Assembly: GCF_003590095.1 (NCBI RefSeq) | Contig: NC_039478.1 | Coordinates: forward strand, 3,162,001 to 3,226,000 | Direction of reading: 5' to 3' | DNA: 64,000 nt | Source: Trichoplusia ni | Taxonomy: Eukaryota; Arthropoda; Insecta; Lepidoptera; Noctuidae | In this document: one piece after another, positions 1 through 11,800 of the stretch | Layout of the letters: each line of letters begins with the position of its first letter | Numbering within the stretch: the stretch's first letter is position 1 | The notes under the pieces: model-generated | Databases searched by the model: none | What the model saw: only the letters and a program-made list of their open reading frames with translations | What the model was told of the DNA's origin: nothing | Made by a program: the position numbers and the translations under genes

Positions 1-75
1 AGAGTGAGGTCGTCGTGGACACCACAGAATGTCTCCGGAAATGAAGGTGTCGCGGCGGTGAACGTCTGGCGTAGT
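1..75 (+). other. Possible host exon ending at a GTAAGA donor (tentative)
   Basis: The first 75 bases are richer in GC than what follows and end at GTAGT|GTAAGAG, a good match to a 5' splice donor. Frame 1 is open from base 1 through the donor, which is then in phase 0. Frame 3 reads SEVVVDTTECLRK and then a stop at 42-44, so the stretch could instead be the end of a coding region or an untranslated exon. The start lies outside the window. I do not recognise the protein. A phase-0 donor would be compatible with the phase-0 acceptor at 63,968, but nothing else links the two. Confidence 0.2.
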
Positions 76-1610
76 GTAAGAGCTGGAGTACACGAGGCGA
101 CACGACACCGATAGTACTACGAAATGATTGACATGGTTTGAAGCAAGAACGGTGAAACAACATGCTTCAAATTTGTATAGGCTTTGTGATGAGATAGCAA
201 TCTTCAAATTGTATTCAGCTTTCTGAATCTGAGATTTAAGACTGTCGCATTAGAATTAGCGCCGAGTATTCAAAAAGTGATTTTATTTTTTTCGAACATT
301 TTTTCCTGATACTTTTTTTCGGTACAACACTGCGTGTGTGTGGCCAGACTTTCCAAGCCGCAACGTCACTCGCCTGCCGATATCCTGCGTTTGAGTCCTG
401 TGAGTGCGGTCCTTTGATGAAAAGCTCTTTGAGCATATCACAATATTTTTTCGTAAAGTTTTTAAAGGAGTCGGTAGAAATGACAAGGCGCATCGTGTGC
501 ACCAACCCTAACTCAGATTCCATACGAGCTGCGCCATAGAATTCAACATCCGAGTCAACGAAGATGGTATTGAGATATTTGGATTTGAACCTTGAATTTA
601 TCCAAACACGCTTCATCATGCAGGTGAGTTCTTAAATTCACAAAACAAGGAAAAAACATCCAAAAATATTTTTACTCCCTGATGCGAAACTCGAACGTTT
701 AATTGTCCCAATCAAAATCAAACTGAATACCGCCTCTATTGTTTGGAAACCAAAATAAATAAAAATGTCGGTTTCTCTAAACGAAAACAGAGACACCGTT
801 ACACTTTTAAACGAACGATATTTCAAAATATGAACAATGACAAACCCACGCGACTCCGAATCTCACGGACATGTCTAAAAACTAAACCACACTTGTCCCA
901 CTTACAAAACAAACGTTTTTGCAGTTAAACTTGGCGAAACTAGTCGACTACTTCACAAGTATAACCGATCAGCCAAACTAGGCAAAATATAATAAATATT
1001 AATAAGACACTGCCATTTAAATGGTAGTTGATAGTATGTTGTGTTAGCACAGTGTCGGCTGGTGACAGAATATTCACGTTTCGGATTGGCACCGTGTCTT
1101 TGTTGGAATACGAGCTGACCGTTTTCGACCCACATGATGACGTCACCCACCGACCGGTTTCAAACAACGCTGCATTGAATGTTATAAATTCTGTTAAAAC
1201 CCAGACCTTTGCAAATATTAAATTAGTTTAGTATAAGGATGTTGCTCTTATTGAAAGGCTGATAACTTTGTTAGTTTCAAGTGCAGGCTCTTCGATACGA
1301 AAGGGCAAAGCTTCTGTACCTTGTTACATGTTCAAGTTTGTTTATAATGAGGCTCTTAGATTGCAATTATCGGAAAACAGAGTCAAGGAGCTGCACGGTT
1401 CTGCACATATTTAATGTGTTATAATGGATACGCGTCGTGAACTCCTTTAGAAAATACTAGTTTCAAAAGGTTTCTGTGAAAGGACGTTAGGTCTTTGAAT
1501 GAAGAGCAAGAAAAGGTGAAAACAGGTTTTTTAAAAAAATACACAAAAATTAAAACGTCGTTCAATTTCACCACATGGCATGATACCAATCCAAGATGGA
1601 CGTTCCTTTT
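76..1610. other. Unassigned AT-rich non-coding DNA
   Basis: No recognised gene or repeat. An open frame on the minus strand at 236-619 (127 codons) matches no family I know. A shorter pair of opposed frames lies around 940-1230. AATAAA-like strings occur near 752. Treated as intronic or intergenic. Confidence 0.4.
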
Positions 1611-1624
1611 TAGGATTACATACC

Positions 1625-1750
1625 CAGTGGGTATAAACGGAACACTATTACTGAGGCTGTCGGTTTGTCTGTCCGTCCATCACCTGGTTGTATCTCACGG
1701 ACCGCGATATGACGGGATGTATTTATGTTGCCACTGGAACTACATATTAC
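1625..1750 (+). repeat. Interspersed repeat with 'gtctgtccgtccatcac' core, copy 1
   Basis: The stretch carries 'ttactgaggctgtcgg', then 'gtctgtccgtccatcac', then a 'tgtatctcacggaccg' block and 'tatttatgttgcc'. The same blocks recur in the same order and orientation at about 53,213-53,332 ('ttactgaagcactgctctctgtccgttcatcac...gatctatttctgttacc'). I recall this as a dispersed sequence in moth genomes but cannot name the parent element. No terminal repeats or coding capacity are visible. Confidence 0.55.
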
Positions 1751-1860
1751 AAAAATATAGATAGAGGTTAAGCAACGTTGCTGCCATCATAAAGCTGGGC
1801 GACTTATTTCAACTATCAATTATTAAACTGTTATTATCATCTTTGTCCCAGTCTTTTATA

Positions 1861-2234
1861 CACCGTGATTTTTTAGTCGTCTTACAAAAGCAGCCCAGTT
1901 CATGTATCCAATGACTAGAACACCTCATGATAAAAAAATTGGTATTTATGAGATTTGAAAAAAAAATGCAATTTTTATTCAATATTATGATGCAATTCGT
2001 AGTTTTTTAGAAACACAGCTCTGTTGCGAGCGCGTTTCGAGCCTTGTAACAATGGTGAGGGGCGCGGGCGGCGGCGTTTTTATCATTTTTAAGAGTATAT
2101 TTCAGATTTCTCTTGTTTAATTTTCTTCGTACTTATTATCATAGTTGATGATAAAAAAAAATCGCGCCTAGGGGTATTTTACGTCGGATACATGAACTGG
2201 GCTGCTTTTGTAAGACGACTAAAAAATCATCGTG
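1861..2234. mobile_element. MITE with 49-bp terminal inverted repeats
   Basis: The arms at 1861-1909 and 2186-2234 are inverted copies of each other ('agtcgtcttacaaaagcagc' inside both) and differ at only two positions close to the outer ends (CACCGTG against CACGATG). The 276-bp interior has no coding frame. It includes a GC-rich patch near 2030-2085 and a small hairpin, TTATCAT...ATGATAA, near 2138-2156. Arms of this length with a short non-coding interior are the hallmark of a non-autonomous DNA transposon. The target duplication is unclear; ATA flanks each end if the right end is extended by one base. The superfamily is not assigned. Confidence 0.8.
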
Positions 2235-3660
2235 AATATGTACCCTGTCGATTTGTTCTTAACGGTTTCGGAACTATCTAGTATGAAGTCTCGTCAAACA
2301 GTGCCAGCATGAGCGACCTTAACATTAGACAAAGTTTTTAATCTCACTTTTCCTGTTATACTGTATATCGATTTATTGAAGTAACGTATGATATTCTAGT
2401 CATTTAATATCACACGAATGAGTCGCGACCGTGTGGCGAGGTCGACTGGTTCACCATGTCCGTAACCGGCACTAGTGACCCTATAACAGAAAGATTATTT
2501 TTATATCATTACTTGGTATTAAAAACTCTTTCGTTTAAATACTTTTTTAAAATTTCCATTGTTTTTTTCTGGCTTTTCACCATATATTGTTCTATTTTTG
2601 TTTTTACTTTTAAATGCCAGGGGTATAGTGCTTTTAAAATGTTTATAGGTAGGTAGAAGCTTCCGCGAATTTCTCTTTGACAACGAAGTTTGCGAATATG
2701 CTTGCATGTTGTCCTTTTTTATTTTTAGTTTTAATTCAGATGAAACTGTTGCAATTACGGAAAGTTGTGAAAATGTTTTTGGGTAAGTCAATTATGGATA
2801 GTTAAATTATGTTTTAATGCAAAATGTAATCTGTTGGGAACTAAAATTTTAACATAATTTGTAAAAGCATTTGAGGTACAAAATTAATAGACTCGAAATA
2901 TTCCATAGATTAAACGCTTACTAATTCACCTAACATCGTTTCAATATGCCGATACATTTATGAAGCTAAACCAAACTATAACAGAATCAATTTAAAACAA
3001 AACCACATCGCGTTCGCGAGTACCAAATAAGCAATACTAGCATAGTACTCGGTTCAGATAAAGGCAAAAGTCAGTTGACCAATATTCATTAGAGGTCCAA
3101 CAAATCGTTATAGAGCAAAGGCGACTTGCGAAATGAATTGAGATCTTGATTTAAAACAAAGAGGTTGTGTTTACCTTATAAACAGAGTACCAAGTATCAA
3201 AGCAATACTTTTAATGGCAAAGGTTTGTATGCTTGATACTTGTTCAAGCTTAAACAACTGGAACATCTATAAAGGAGCTCTACTATCGTTTTTAAAAGTA
3301 ATATTATTGGAGTTAGTGTATCGAGATACCAATCTACTCCAATCTTCAACTGCAATAAAACTAATTCTAGAGAAATGATGGTAGGCCCCACTTTTGCTTC
3401 GATTTGTTATCAAAGTAGCTGATACTCCGTATAAAAATATAACGTACCTTAATCCCGATAAATTGTAGTTCTTATGAGACGTTGTTAAACAAATAACAGC
3501 GGAAGATGCAGATAGTGAGTAATAAATCATTGAGACTTAACAACCCAACATTATACGATTGAAAGGTATAAAAACAGCTGTTCTGGAAGAAAGAAGGAAA
3601 ACATTGAAACTAGATTGTAAAAACATAAATGTTTTTAATGATAGAAGGGTTAATAATACT
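2235..3660. other. Unassigned AT-rich DNA
   Basis: No recognised gene, RNA or repeat. Small open frames at 2456-2791 are low-complexity K/F/S-rich readings without family resemblance. Confidence 0.4.
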
Positions 3661-3666
3661 CGACTA

Positions 3667-3765
3667 AACGGGTAGCCGAGTGGTTGAAATCACAACGCCA
3701 TACCTACTCCGCAAGGCGTGCTCACCTATAATCTGTCTTTGTGAATGTGTCTTAAACATTTACGA
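3667..3765 (+). repeat. Degenerate tRNA-derived SINE, subfamily A
   Basis: 'gggtagccgagtggttgaaa' is the A-box region of the tRNA-derived head seen intact at 43,299. The B box is badly eroded, and a tail like 'tctttgtgaatgtgtctt' follows. It is a heavily mutated copy in plus orientation. Confidence 0.45.
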
Positions 3766-4370
3766 GTAAGAGATTCAAGAATAAATTTCTTAAAGCAGAA
3801 GTCGTCTAAAAACCCAATTCTAATGTAGTATTTACCACCTTAAAGTTCATAATCACCCCACGAGCATAGAGCTAACAAACCTCCATACATCATCCTTTAC
3901 ACAAACATCAAATGCAAAAACAAACGGCACGCGAAACTAATAGAGTTTCCGGATCAGGTATCAAAAGCCTGCTCAGAAATCAGAATACAAATTTATCCAT
4001 ACACCATGTTACTCTACCACCGTTTCATAAAGTAAAGTAGTTAGAGTCGCGGAAAAGAGACGAACAATACATACTGTTGAAGCCTATCCCTTTCCAACAA
4101 TTGCAACTGCTTATTTTGTTTCACGACAAAGGGATCCTTCAGTGTTTCCATTTCCCCGAACGCAATTTAATCAGAAAAATAATTGCATTGCAATTAAAAC
4201 TATGTATATGTACAATATTGCTTTAATCTCCTTTTCAAAGGACTGAAATTATTAAAACCTCATTTGCGGTATACTCCAATAATTTTCCACTGATGGTACA
4301 GTCAGGAAAGTAGGTGTATAGCTATTAAAGTGCGTTGAAAGTAAGTGTATAGTTATATCTACGAAATACT
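3766..4370. other. Unassigned DNA
   Basis: No recognised gene or repeat between two SINE copies. Moderately AT-rich. Confidence 0.35.
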
Positions 4371-4885
4371 TAACCGACTCGATTGTACCGGGAGTCGTGG
4401 GTTTGATGCGAATACAGGACAAATATTTGTGTGATAAGCAGGATTATTTTCTCTGTGTCTGGGTGTTATCTTCTTCTTCTAATATATAAAATTCCCGTGT
4501 CACGATGTTAGTAACCGTACTCCTCCGAAACGGTTCGACCGATTTTTATGAAATTTTGTATACATATTGGGTAGGTATAGAATAGAACAACATCTATTTT
4601 TCATACCCCTAAGTGATAAGGGTTGCTCACACTACAAAAAATATTTTTTTTTGGACGAAATTGTTTGTTTTTATTTTTTTTTATAATGTGGCATTAAAGA
4701 TACATACAACTAGAAAAAAATATATTCGGCAAAACAACGTTTGCTGGGTCAGCTAGTTTTAGTATAAAATTTACTTGTTTAAAAATATGTAGGTATTTTA
4801 TCATCTGTTTACTACTAATAAGACAAGTTTTGCTTAGTTTGAGACTAGATGGCGATGTATGTCAGGAATATTATTATAAAAAAAA
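4371..4885 (+). repeat. tRNA-derived SINE, subfamily B, split by a Helitron
   Basis: The left part (4371-4468) has the head remnant 'gtaccgggagtcgtgggttt', then 'caggacaaatatttgtgtga' and 'tctgggtgtta'. The right part (4757-4885) continues in order with 'ataagacaagttttgcttag', 'tttgagactagatggcg' and an ATT-type tail. The undisturbed arrangement is seen at 59,224-59,477, where 'gggtgtaatttatc' spans the insertion point. The A box is poorly preserved. The interruption is the Helitron at 4469-4756. Confidence 0.75.
4469..4756 (+). mobile_element. Small non-autonomous Helitron, family A
   Basis: It begins TCTTCTTCTTCTAATATATA and ends 'gggtcagctag'. The host base before is A and after is T, which matches the Helitron rules (5' TC, 3' CTRR, insertion between A and T, no target duplication). 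It is 288 nt long with no coding capacity. 'actcctccgaaacggttcg' and 'tattgggtaggtatagaat' recur in the fragments at 52,321 and, inverted, at 56,880-57,040. It sits inside a subfamily B SINE, so it is younger than that SINE. Confidence 0.8.
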
Positions 4886-5499
4886 AACTCAAACACAGTC
4901 ATGTAATATTAGTTACTAGATAATTTTGCTGTGACACACAGGGACGTGTAAAAGTCCACATAAACGAGCGCCATTATAACAGAGCTAACGCTGCTTGAAT
5001 ATCAAATGTATTAAAATTTGTCAAAGTCAAGTGACACACACAAATATAAAGACATTTCCATACATTTGACCCGGGACTAGTCTAATATTTCTAGCGAGTT
5101 TTGTCCCCGACAGTCCAACGCACATGATATAATTTGCTGCGGTCCGTCAATGGTCTAAAACGATCGGTTACACGTAACCTCAATTCCTAGTTGCCATCAC
5201 AATTTCGTCGACCGTTTTCTAATCACATTTTTTTCACCGGTCTACGGTACAGGTGCTAATATTGAGAATGGACCGCTATGTAGCATCAATTACACTCCGG
5301 CGCTTTTCTTGTACGCGTTTGAGCATCAATAAATGTTTTGTGGAACTTATTTATGATGTAGATAATATGTTCGGGATTGTCTGTATGCACGTAGATTAAG
5401 TGCTCGTAATACAGTCATGGATTTGACATTGAAAGTACGAGTATGCCGTCTAAAAAAGTATTTTCAGCGTTCTTCTGTTATTTAGACTTTTTTGAGTCC
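4886..5499. other. Unassigned DNA
   Basis: No recognised gene or repeat. Moderately mixed composition with no long frames. Confidence 0.35.
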
Positions 5500-5678
5500 C
5501 GGGTCAAGGAATTTAATCGTTGTATTGCGATTCGCGTTTCACAAATTCAACAGAGGCACCCAGACTCAGAACAAGCATTTTTGGATCTCACAAGGCTTGT
5601 CTAGCGCGGGATACAAACCCGGGGCACTGCGCTCATAGTGTTTTTCTTATAGTGACCTATACTACTCGGCTATCATTA
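5500..5678 (-). repeat. tRNA-derived SINE, subfamily A
   Basis: Read on the minus strand, the head 'agccgagtagtataggtcac' (around 5655-5675) is followed by a B-box-like 'ccccgggtttgtatcccgcg', then 'atgcttgttctgagtctggg' and a 3' part ending 'attaaattccttgacccggg'. The 3' block 'gattaaattcctt' is shared with the copy at 50,150-50,330, which defines a common subfamily. Confidence 0.7.
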
Positions 5679-7929
5679 GAGTGTTAACTTGTTGTTCCTA
5701 ATATAAAACAAAAGCGACACGCTTTGGTTCGTTCAAAAAAGATCTTATTTCTTCATAGGCAAGATCGATTTTACGAGTTGTTTATTTTAGTAGAATTTCT
5801 AGGCAAAAATAAGCTAATTAAATACTTTCTGTTTATATTAAACATGCGGAAGATGTCACAGGGGCATGTACCTAATGTAGCTATCAAATAGGTAGGTATC
5901 GGGTTTTGATTTAAGTTAAGGATCAGTAGAGAAAGTTATACCTGATGAAGTAAGTTCTGAACTACAGGATGTTCACTGTTGACAGTCCTCTTTGATAGGT
6001 GCAACAATGCGTATGCTGTGAGGTAAGCCGGCTTAGGAACTCGAGTTTTTTGTTTTAGTTCTGTCTCAGCGCGGTATTCGAATGCTCTCTATTGGAAAGA
6101 CCTACCTACGCAATAAAAATCTCTTTTGTTTTCAATGTCAAGCTTTTTTTTTATTTTTCGGTTACACATGTTTGGCTTTCTGTAGTGTATCGCGATTAAA
6201 TTGTGTTGGTGATAAGTGCAAAATTTACTATAAATTGTCACTCTGTATTTTGTACTCGAATGTACTCGAAACACAGGCAAAGTTTTTAAAGAAAAAATAT
6301 ATATATGGTGTCCAGACTATGATTAAGAAAATCTTTCAATTGATATAACCTTGATCTTGAGTCATCACGTTTACAAAAACAAGTCTCACTCAATCATCAA
6401 CTGTTAATAAGGCAGCTGTTTTAAACATTTGAAAACGAGTTCCATTTCGGTACCTAATAAACCAGTTTAATCTTATCTATAGCCTTAGCATTTATAAGTT
6501 TCACTTAACAAAAAAAGTGCGACAAAAAACCGTGATTAATTTTATTAAGTCCACCATGTTGCGACATCGGCGTCGCGTTGCAAAAGATTCTTCGGCGCCG
6601 GCGCAGCGTAATAGCCGCTTGTCACGAACAACGTGCCGTATTGAGCTTGTTAGATAATTGTAATGAGCTTAAACATTGGAATGGGAAATGGTATTAGAAA
6701 AGTCGTTTGGGAAATTGTCTGAGAATCTTATTGGTAGGGAAATGTTGTTTCGTGTTGGAGGTATTATACAAAATAACTCTGAGATTAAGTTGCAAACAAC
6801 GAGGAGTACTCGTACAAGGGCCGTAACATGATCTGCTTAATGTCTTAAATATTAATCTTTATTTATCTATTTCTATTTCTCCAGATAATTTAAACGAAAA
6901 TGCGACATTAAGGTGATCCTACATTTGGACTTTTTTACATTGAGGCAATCCAATGTTAGGAAACTGTTTTTTTTTCTGTTTTGCAGTTAATTTTTTTCTG
7001 TTTTGTAAACATAAAACATTACGTTTCTGTATTAATATCTGATATTTTAGCTCCAGTTCCCCTTGTACTCAATATCGACTTGTACTGTAGAAGCGTTAAG
7101 ATGAAAGCCAGGAAGCCTTACAAACACAAATGGAACTTCTAAACTCCTTGTGAGGTAAAGATGGCGCGGCAATATAGGGTTTTAATATAATAAAAGAGCC
7201 ATGCAATAACTCAGACACTACTTCAATTCAATTTAAAGTTTTTTTGAAATTTATCTGAACTTTCAATGGAAGCACTTAGTTTGTGGCACAGCAACCTGGA
7301 AATTATTACTTTATTCTTGCATTACATTCAGAAAAAATATGGAGTGAAATATTCAATAAGCGTGTTTTGTAAGGAAAGTTTTAGTTTACGAAAAAATCTA
7401 CAAATTGTGTTGTTGCATGGATCACAACGCGATTACGAGAGGATTCGATCACTGATGCCCGAAAAATCATCTGAATATGATACAATAATAATATTCGCTC
7501 GCGGTCTTTAATATTTAAATTATAACTTAAAAACAAAGCTTAACCCGGACATACACTTGTCAAAATTACTAAACAATTAGGAGATTAATTATACAGACGC
7601 ATCTGCCGCCAACACTAAAATTCCTCACTTTTGCTGCACCCAAATATAATCCTTAATACAAATATGTAAGATTGAAATTAATTTGAAGTTAGGTTACGAG
7701 TAAACTTCAACTTGAACTTGCAAAGAATAGTTACGTCAACTAATATATTATATTCAGACGTCTCTGTAGGCGATGGTGTGTGATTCCATGAGCGGTTGAT
7801 GACAAGATTATGAATCCCTTTGATTAATTTATATTAGAATCCGCAACGCCAAAGTAGGAACTATTAACAAACAATTTTATGAAGACTTAACATCAATATT
7901 GTCATGATCCAAGTCTATTCCCTTCTGTG
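5679..7929. other. Unassigned DNA with one GC-rich patch
   Basis: No gene recognised. The only compositional landmark is a GC-rich patch around 6555-6625 ('ttcggcgccggcgcagcg') in otherwise AT-rich sequence. Open frames at 6082-6348 and 7266-7511 show no family features. Confidence 0.35.
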
Positions 7930-8218
7930 TTTCTGTGTCGGTTGATTTCCAGCCTACTTACCCAAATCTACGAGTGTTCTACAAGAAGCGATGCCTAGTT
8001 GACTTCCTCAGCCAAGTAACCTGGGCGACAGTTAGTTGGACTGTTTATAAGATAATCTAGGTCTCTTATGTGGAAATAACAGCCACAATTAAAGGCACCT
8101 CTAAAAACACGGTGGTACTCGTTATGAGATAGATGGTCACCCATTCACTGATAAGCCATGTCAAGTAAAGTTTAACCTGTGATCCACCAACTAGTGCATT
8201 TGTAATTTAGTGACTAAG
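7930..8218 (-). repeat. Long lepidopteran interspersed repeat, diverged copy
   Basis: Read on the minus strand it follows the same order as the better copy at 61,271-61,625. It starts near 8218 with 'tgcactagttggtggatcac' and 'aggttaaactttacttgaca', and continues through 'accatctatctcataacgag', 'gttacttggctgaggaagtc' and the terminal 'ggctggaaatcaaccgac'. It is clearly older and more mutated. I recognise the family as widespread in moths but cannot assign the parent element. Confidence 0.65.
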
Positions 8219-8569
8219 CTAGAGATACTAAGCTGTAGAGTTCTCGATAAATAGGAATGTTTAATAAATTACACAAATACACCATACATTTCTATGACAA
8301 CTTTCGATAAAGTTTGCTTCATAGTTAATAACTAGAGCTCAGGTCGGTTCAGATTCTGTGAACAGGACTAATTTCAGTTTATATTCTTCCCCGAATTAAT
8401 TTGGTTCTAGTGACTCATTTTACGGCAAGGACTTCAAACTTTTGTCGAACTGTAGTTTAAATTAACGGTGTTGAAATTAAAAGTATCAAAATTCAGATAT
8501 TCGGTGTCTGGTTTTTGGCACATGACAGTTGATGTACCAATTCTGAATGCCTTAGAAATATACCTGTCA

Positions 8570-8820
8570 TATTCCGCAACTTTAACACAATGACATCTAA
8601 ACTAATATCAAACTAAGCAAAGCTTGTATTTTGAGTAATAAACAACGAGGAACACACTCTTAACATTATTTTAGTTAAGGCAAATGACACAGACGAAAAA
8701 CAAATGATCATGCTTAATACGCTACATTCGTTACGAATATTATTCCTGATTTTGAATCAAACCTACCGATTCCGGTATAGCAATAAGCGAACTAACCACG
8801 AGGCCCACATGCCAGTCGCC
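8570..8820 (-). repeat. Nearly full-length tRNA-derived SINE, subfamily B
   Basis: On the minus strand the head is at about 8770-8820 ('gcctcgtggttagttcgctt', A box eroded, then 'ccggaatcggtaggtttgat'). The middle carries 'gatcatttgtttttcgtctg', and the tail at 8570-8640 carries 'caagctttgcttagtttgat' and 'gatgtcattgtgttaaagtt'. The open frame at 8704-8934 on the plus strand is just the antisense of this SINE. Confidence 0.7.
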
Positions 8821-8824
8821 AACT

Positions 8825-11800
8825 ATATCAGTTCTGTGATGGACAGAACTATATACACTGAATTCTCCATATTGCAAAAAAAGTGTCTTACATACTTAAA
8901 GCAATCATTCCTATATAACCAACTGATCAAGTAAAGGGTTTTGAATAAGAACACTTAAATCACAATACCAGTGGCCTCTTACTGATAACAACATCATAAT
9001 AGACTTTAAACGCCACCCACGTTGTAAGGTTTGCTAAATGTCCTTCTACCTATAGGTGGCTGCCGTCAAACAGAATGTCCATTCAACATGAGGTGTTAGG
9101 CCGTGGGAGAATATTCAAGGTTAACACCTTAACAAGATATTGGTACTACTGGAGATAATTAATCTGTGCCTTGTTTATTACTTTATCTATTGCCCATATT
9201 TGAATTTTAAATTTTGTCTTATTGCGACCTCTTTGAGTATCAAGAAAAAACCATCAGTTGATTTCAGTTTCCATTTTTTGGAGGCACAGTTTCACCACGA
9301 TGTCATCCTTCTCCAAGTATCAGGAATGTCTTTAATTAATGAGAGACTACAACAACTTGGTCAAAGACGTTTATTTTAGCTTGCATTGAATCTAACAACT
9401 TCGGATCCGGTTTTAGAACTAAACCACGACGGCATTAGGATGACACGGACTGATGCAAAGTGACAAAGTTTTGAATTCATCGCTTGGTATCAAGAGTTTT
9501 CAACTTTAGCTGTATTTTGCCTTATAAAAGAAGTCAGATCGGCAGTGTCAGAGCTTGTTATTTTACTACTTTAGACTCTCATGGCCTACCAAAGTGGAGA
9601 AGTTGGATAACAGAAAATAGAATGTGTAACCAAACTTCTTTAAAAGTTTTCGGATCTTTTAAGTTGTATTTGTGTGTGCTTGTTATATTTTCATGACTTT
9701 ATTATGTTGTAGCCATTATTTTTACATTGATTTTAGGTGTTCTAATTACGAATAATGAAAAGCGAGTACCTTTACCGTTTTTTGGTTCATTGCATAATTA
9801 TTTCAAGCGTGCTTTAGGAAACTAAACTGAAAATAATAAACAAAATCTGTAAAAACAAATGGTTATTGGTGGTTTTCTAATAAACAAATACATATTTAAT
9901 GATTGCATTGTTTGTTTCAGGTAAACACGGATAAATTGTTCGCTCATTTTAATTAATAAGTACCGCAAGCCTCTCCACTACCAGTTATATGAAGCAGATG
10001 TGTGAGGTTTTATTTTCCCTTATTTACTTTTAATTATTATGTCTACGGAGTAATGTTATATTGCACTGCATAAGAATGACATTCCTTTTCGACAAGTGTC
10101 GTTACTTTGACTTGTCAGTTCAATACATCAAACAAAAAGATCAAAATACTCGTAATTTTGAGAATCATATAAAACCTCATTCGTTGATTATTGTGGACTA
10201 TGGGTTATTTTATTTGTTACCTTCCATATAACCCCGCACTATGTGCACCAATTTTGTCGTATAAAATGTAATCGAGTTTTGTTCATAGATCTATTTTAAG
10301 TAATTACGTCATTATAAAAAGACATAATGTTTTTGTTGGCAAAATAATATTTACAAAATCATCTCATTGATGTAATTTACTTTTATCGTTGTATTGTGCT
10401 GTAGACCGCTATTAAAAGTTGGTTGTTATGCAAATGTTGTACTAACCGTGGGTCAAGTAAAAGGTCTTAACGCCTTGATCTCTAGCCCCACTCAAATTTG
10501 TTGAAGAATTATAAGCCACATTCTACCCATTGATAACTTAGGCTCGTAGAGATGGAATACACTTGACATGTTGAATCTTAGTTAAGCTTTGAATATGTGT
10601 ATGGACACTTACATCTTATTCCAAGAGCTCTAAGTTTATATGTTAATCCACCTATACTAATTAAATTCTTTCGTGTAAAAAACCATTTTTTAAGGATATG
10701 GAAGATTTTCTTGAAGATATTTTTAATTCATTTAAAACGCGGGGAGTTTTTAATTTAGCAAGTTTTTTTAATCTATATACATACGTTGATTTCTGATCTG
10801 ATTTTCTTGACCTTTCTCCTGCGGAAAAGCTGCTTTTGTCCCTCTTAAAATAAGATTGGGTTTTACTCGGAAGTTTTTAACCGAAAGATCTTTCTTAGTA
10901 ACCAATGATATGTGCGGTCTATTCGATAAAATACCCAGTATCCGCTATTATATGTTGCGTAAATAGATTATACATATCAATAATGATAGTTTTCAAGAAT
11001 GTTAACAACATAAACACATGTTTCCTATTGATTTTCTCTTGATTTTAATATGCATTTATTCCAATCAATAGACATTGAGTTTTTAATAGTTATAGACATA
11101 GTAAATTATATATAAAAAGTTATATTTTATTAGTAATTTTAAGCAAACCAATCAGCGATCTCTATTTAGGGCATGTTAGGTATAGGACTGTTACAAACTG
11201 TGTTTTCAAATTTTCGTAATGACTTTTAATGCTAATTTTAAAATTAATGAATACATTTATTAAGAATTACACTTGACTCTTTGAGTCTTTTTATTTTGTA
11301 CAGATTGGTTTAAATTTAGTTTCAATACATCTAACCACAAGCTTTGCATCTTTGACCATCAAAAACTTTCCCAATACTGTTTTTCTTTTCACATATTTTA
11401 CCAACCGAATCGATTTAATTAGAGCCATTGGGATAATGGACGATGGATGTTGTTTATAAATGAGGCAGTACTTGAAGCCGGCTTGTACGCTTGAAAGGTC
11501 GCCGTAAATAAAGGAATAGGTCTCTAATGTATATCTGATTGGGCTGCGAGAATTATGCAATTTTCGAACTATTTGCCGTGAAAATATGATGGCCGATCGA
11601 AATTGAGACCTTGTTCTTTGATTTAAGGTTCGATTTTGCTAGAGGTTTTGTAATATCGATCACATTTTGTTTTTTATTTCTTGTAGAACAGACTGGTCAT
11701 AACTTCCAAAAAGTTGAAATATACTTTGTGTTATCTAAATGCAAAAATACGTCAATCCACAAAAAACACAAAAATTAAAGTTATACGGAAGCTATACAAA

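Noticed and set aside
236..619. 127-codon open frame on the minus strand
   Set aside because: No motif, domain or family resemblance, no splice or promoter context, and overlapping frames of similar quality. Could be a fragment of an unknown element, but cannot be supported as a gene.
8704..8934. 76-codon plus-strand frame
   Set aside because: It is antisense to the tRNA head of an inverted SINE.
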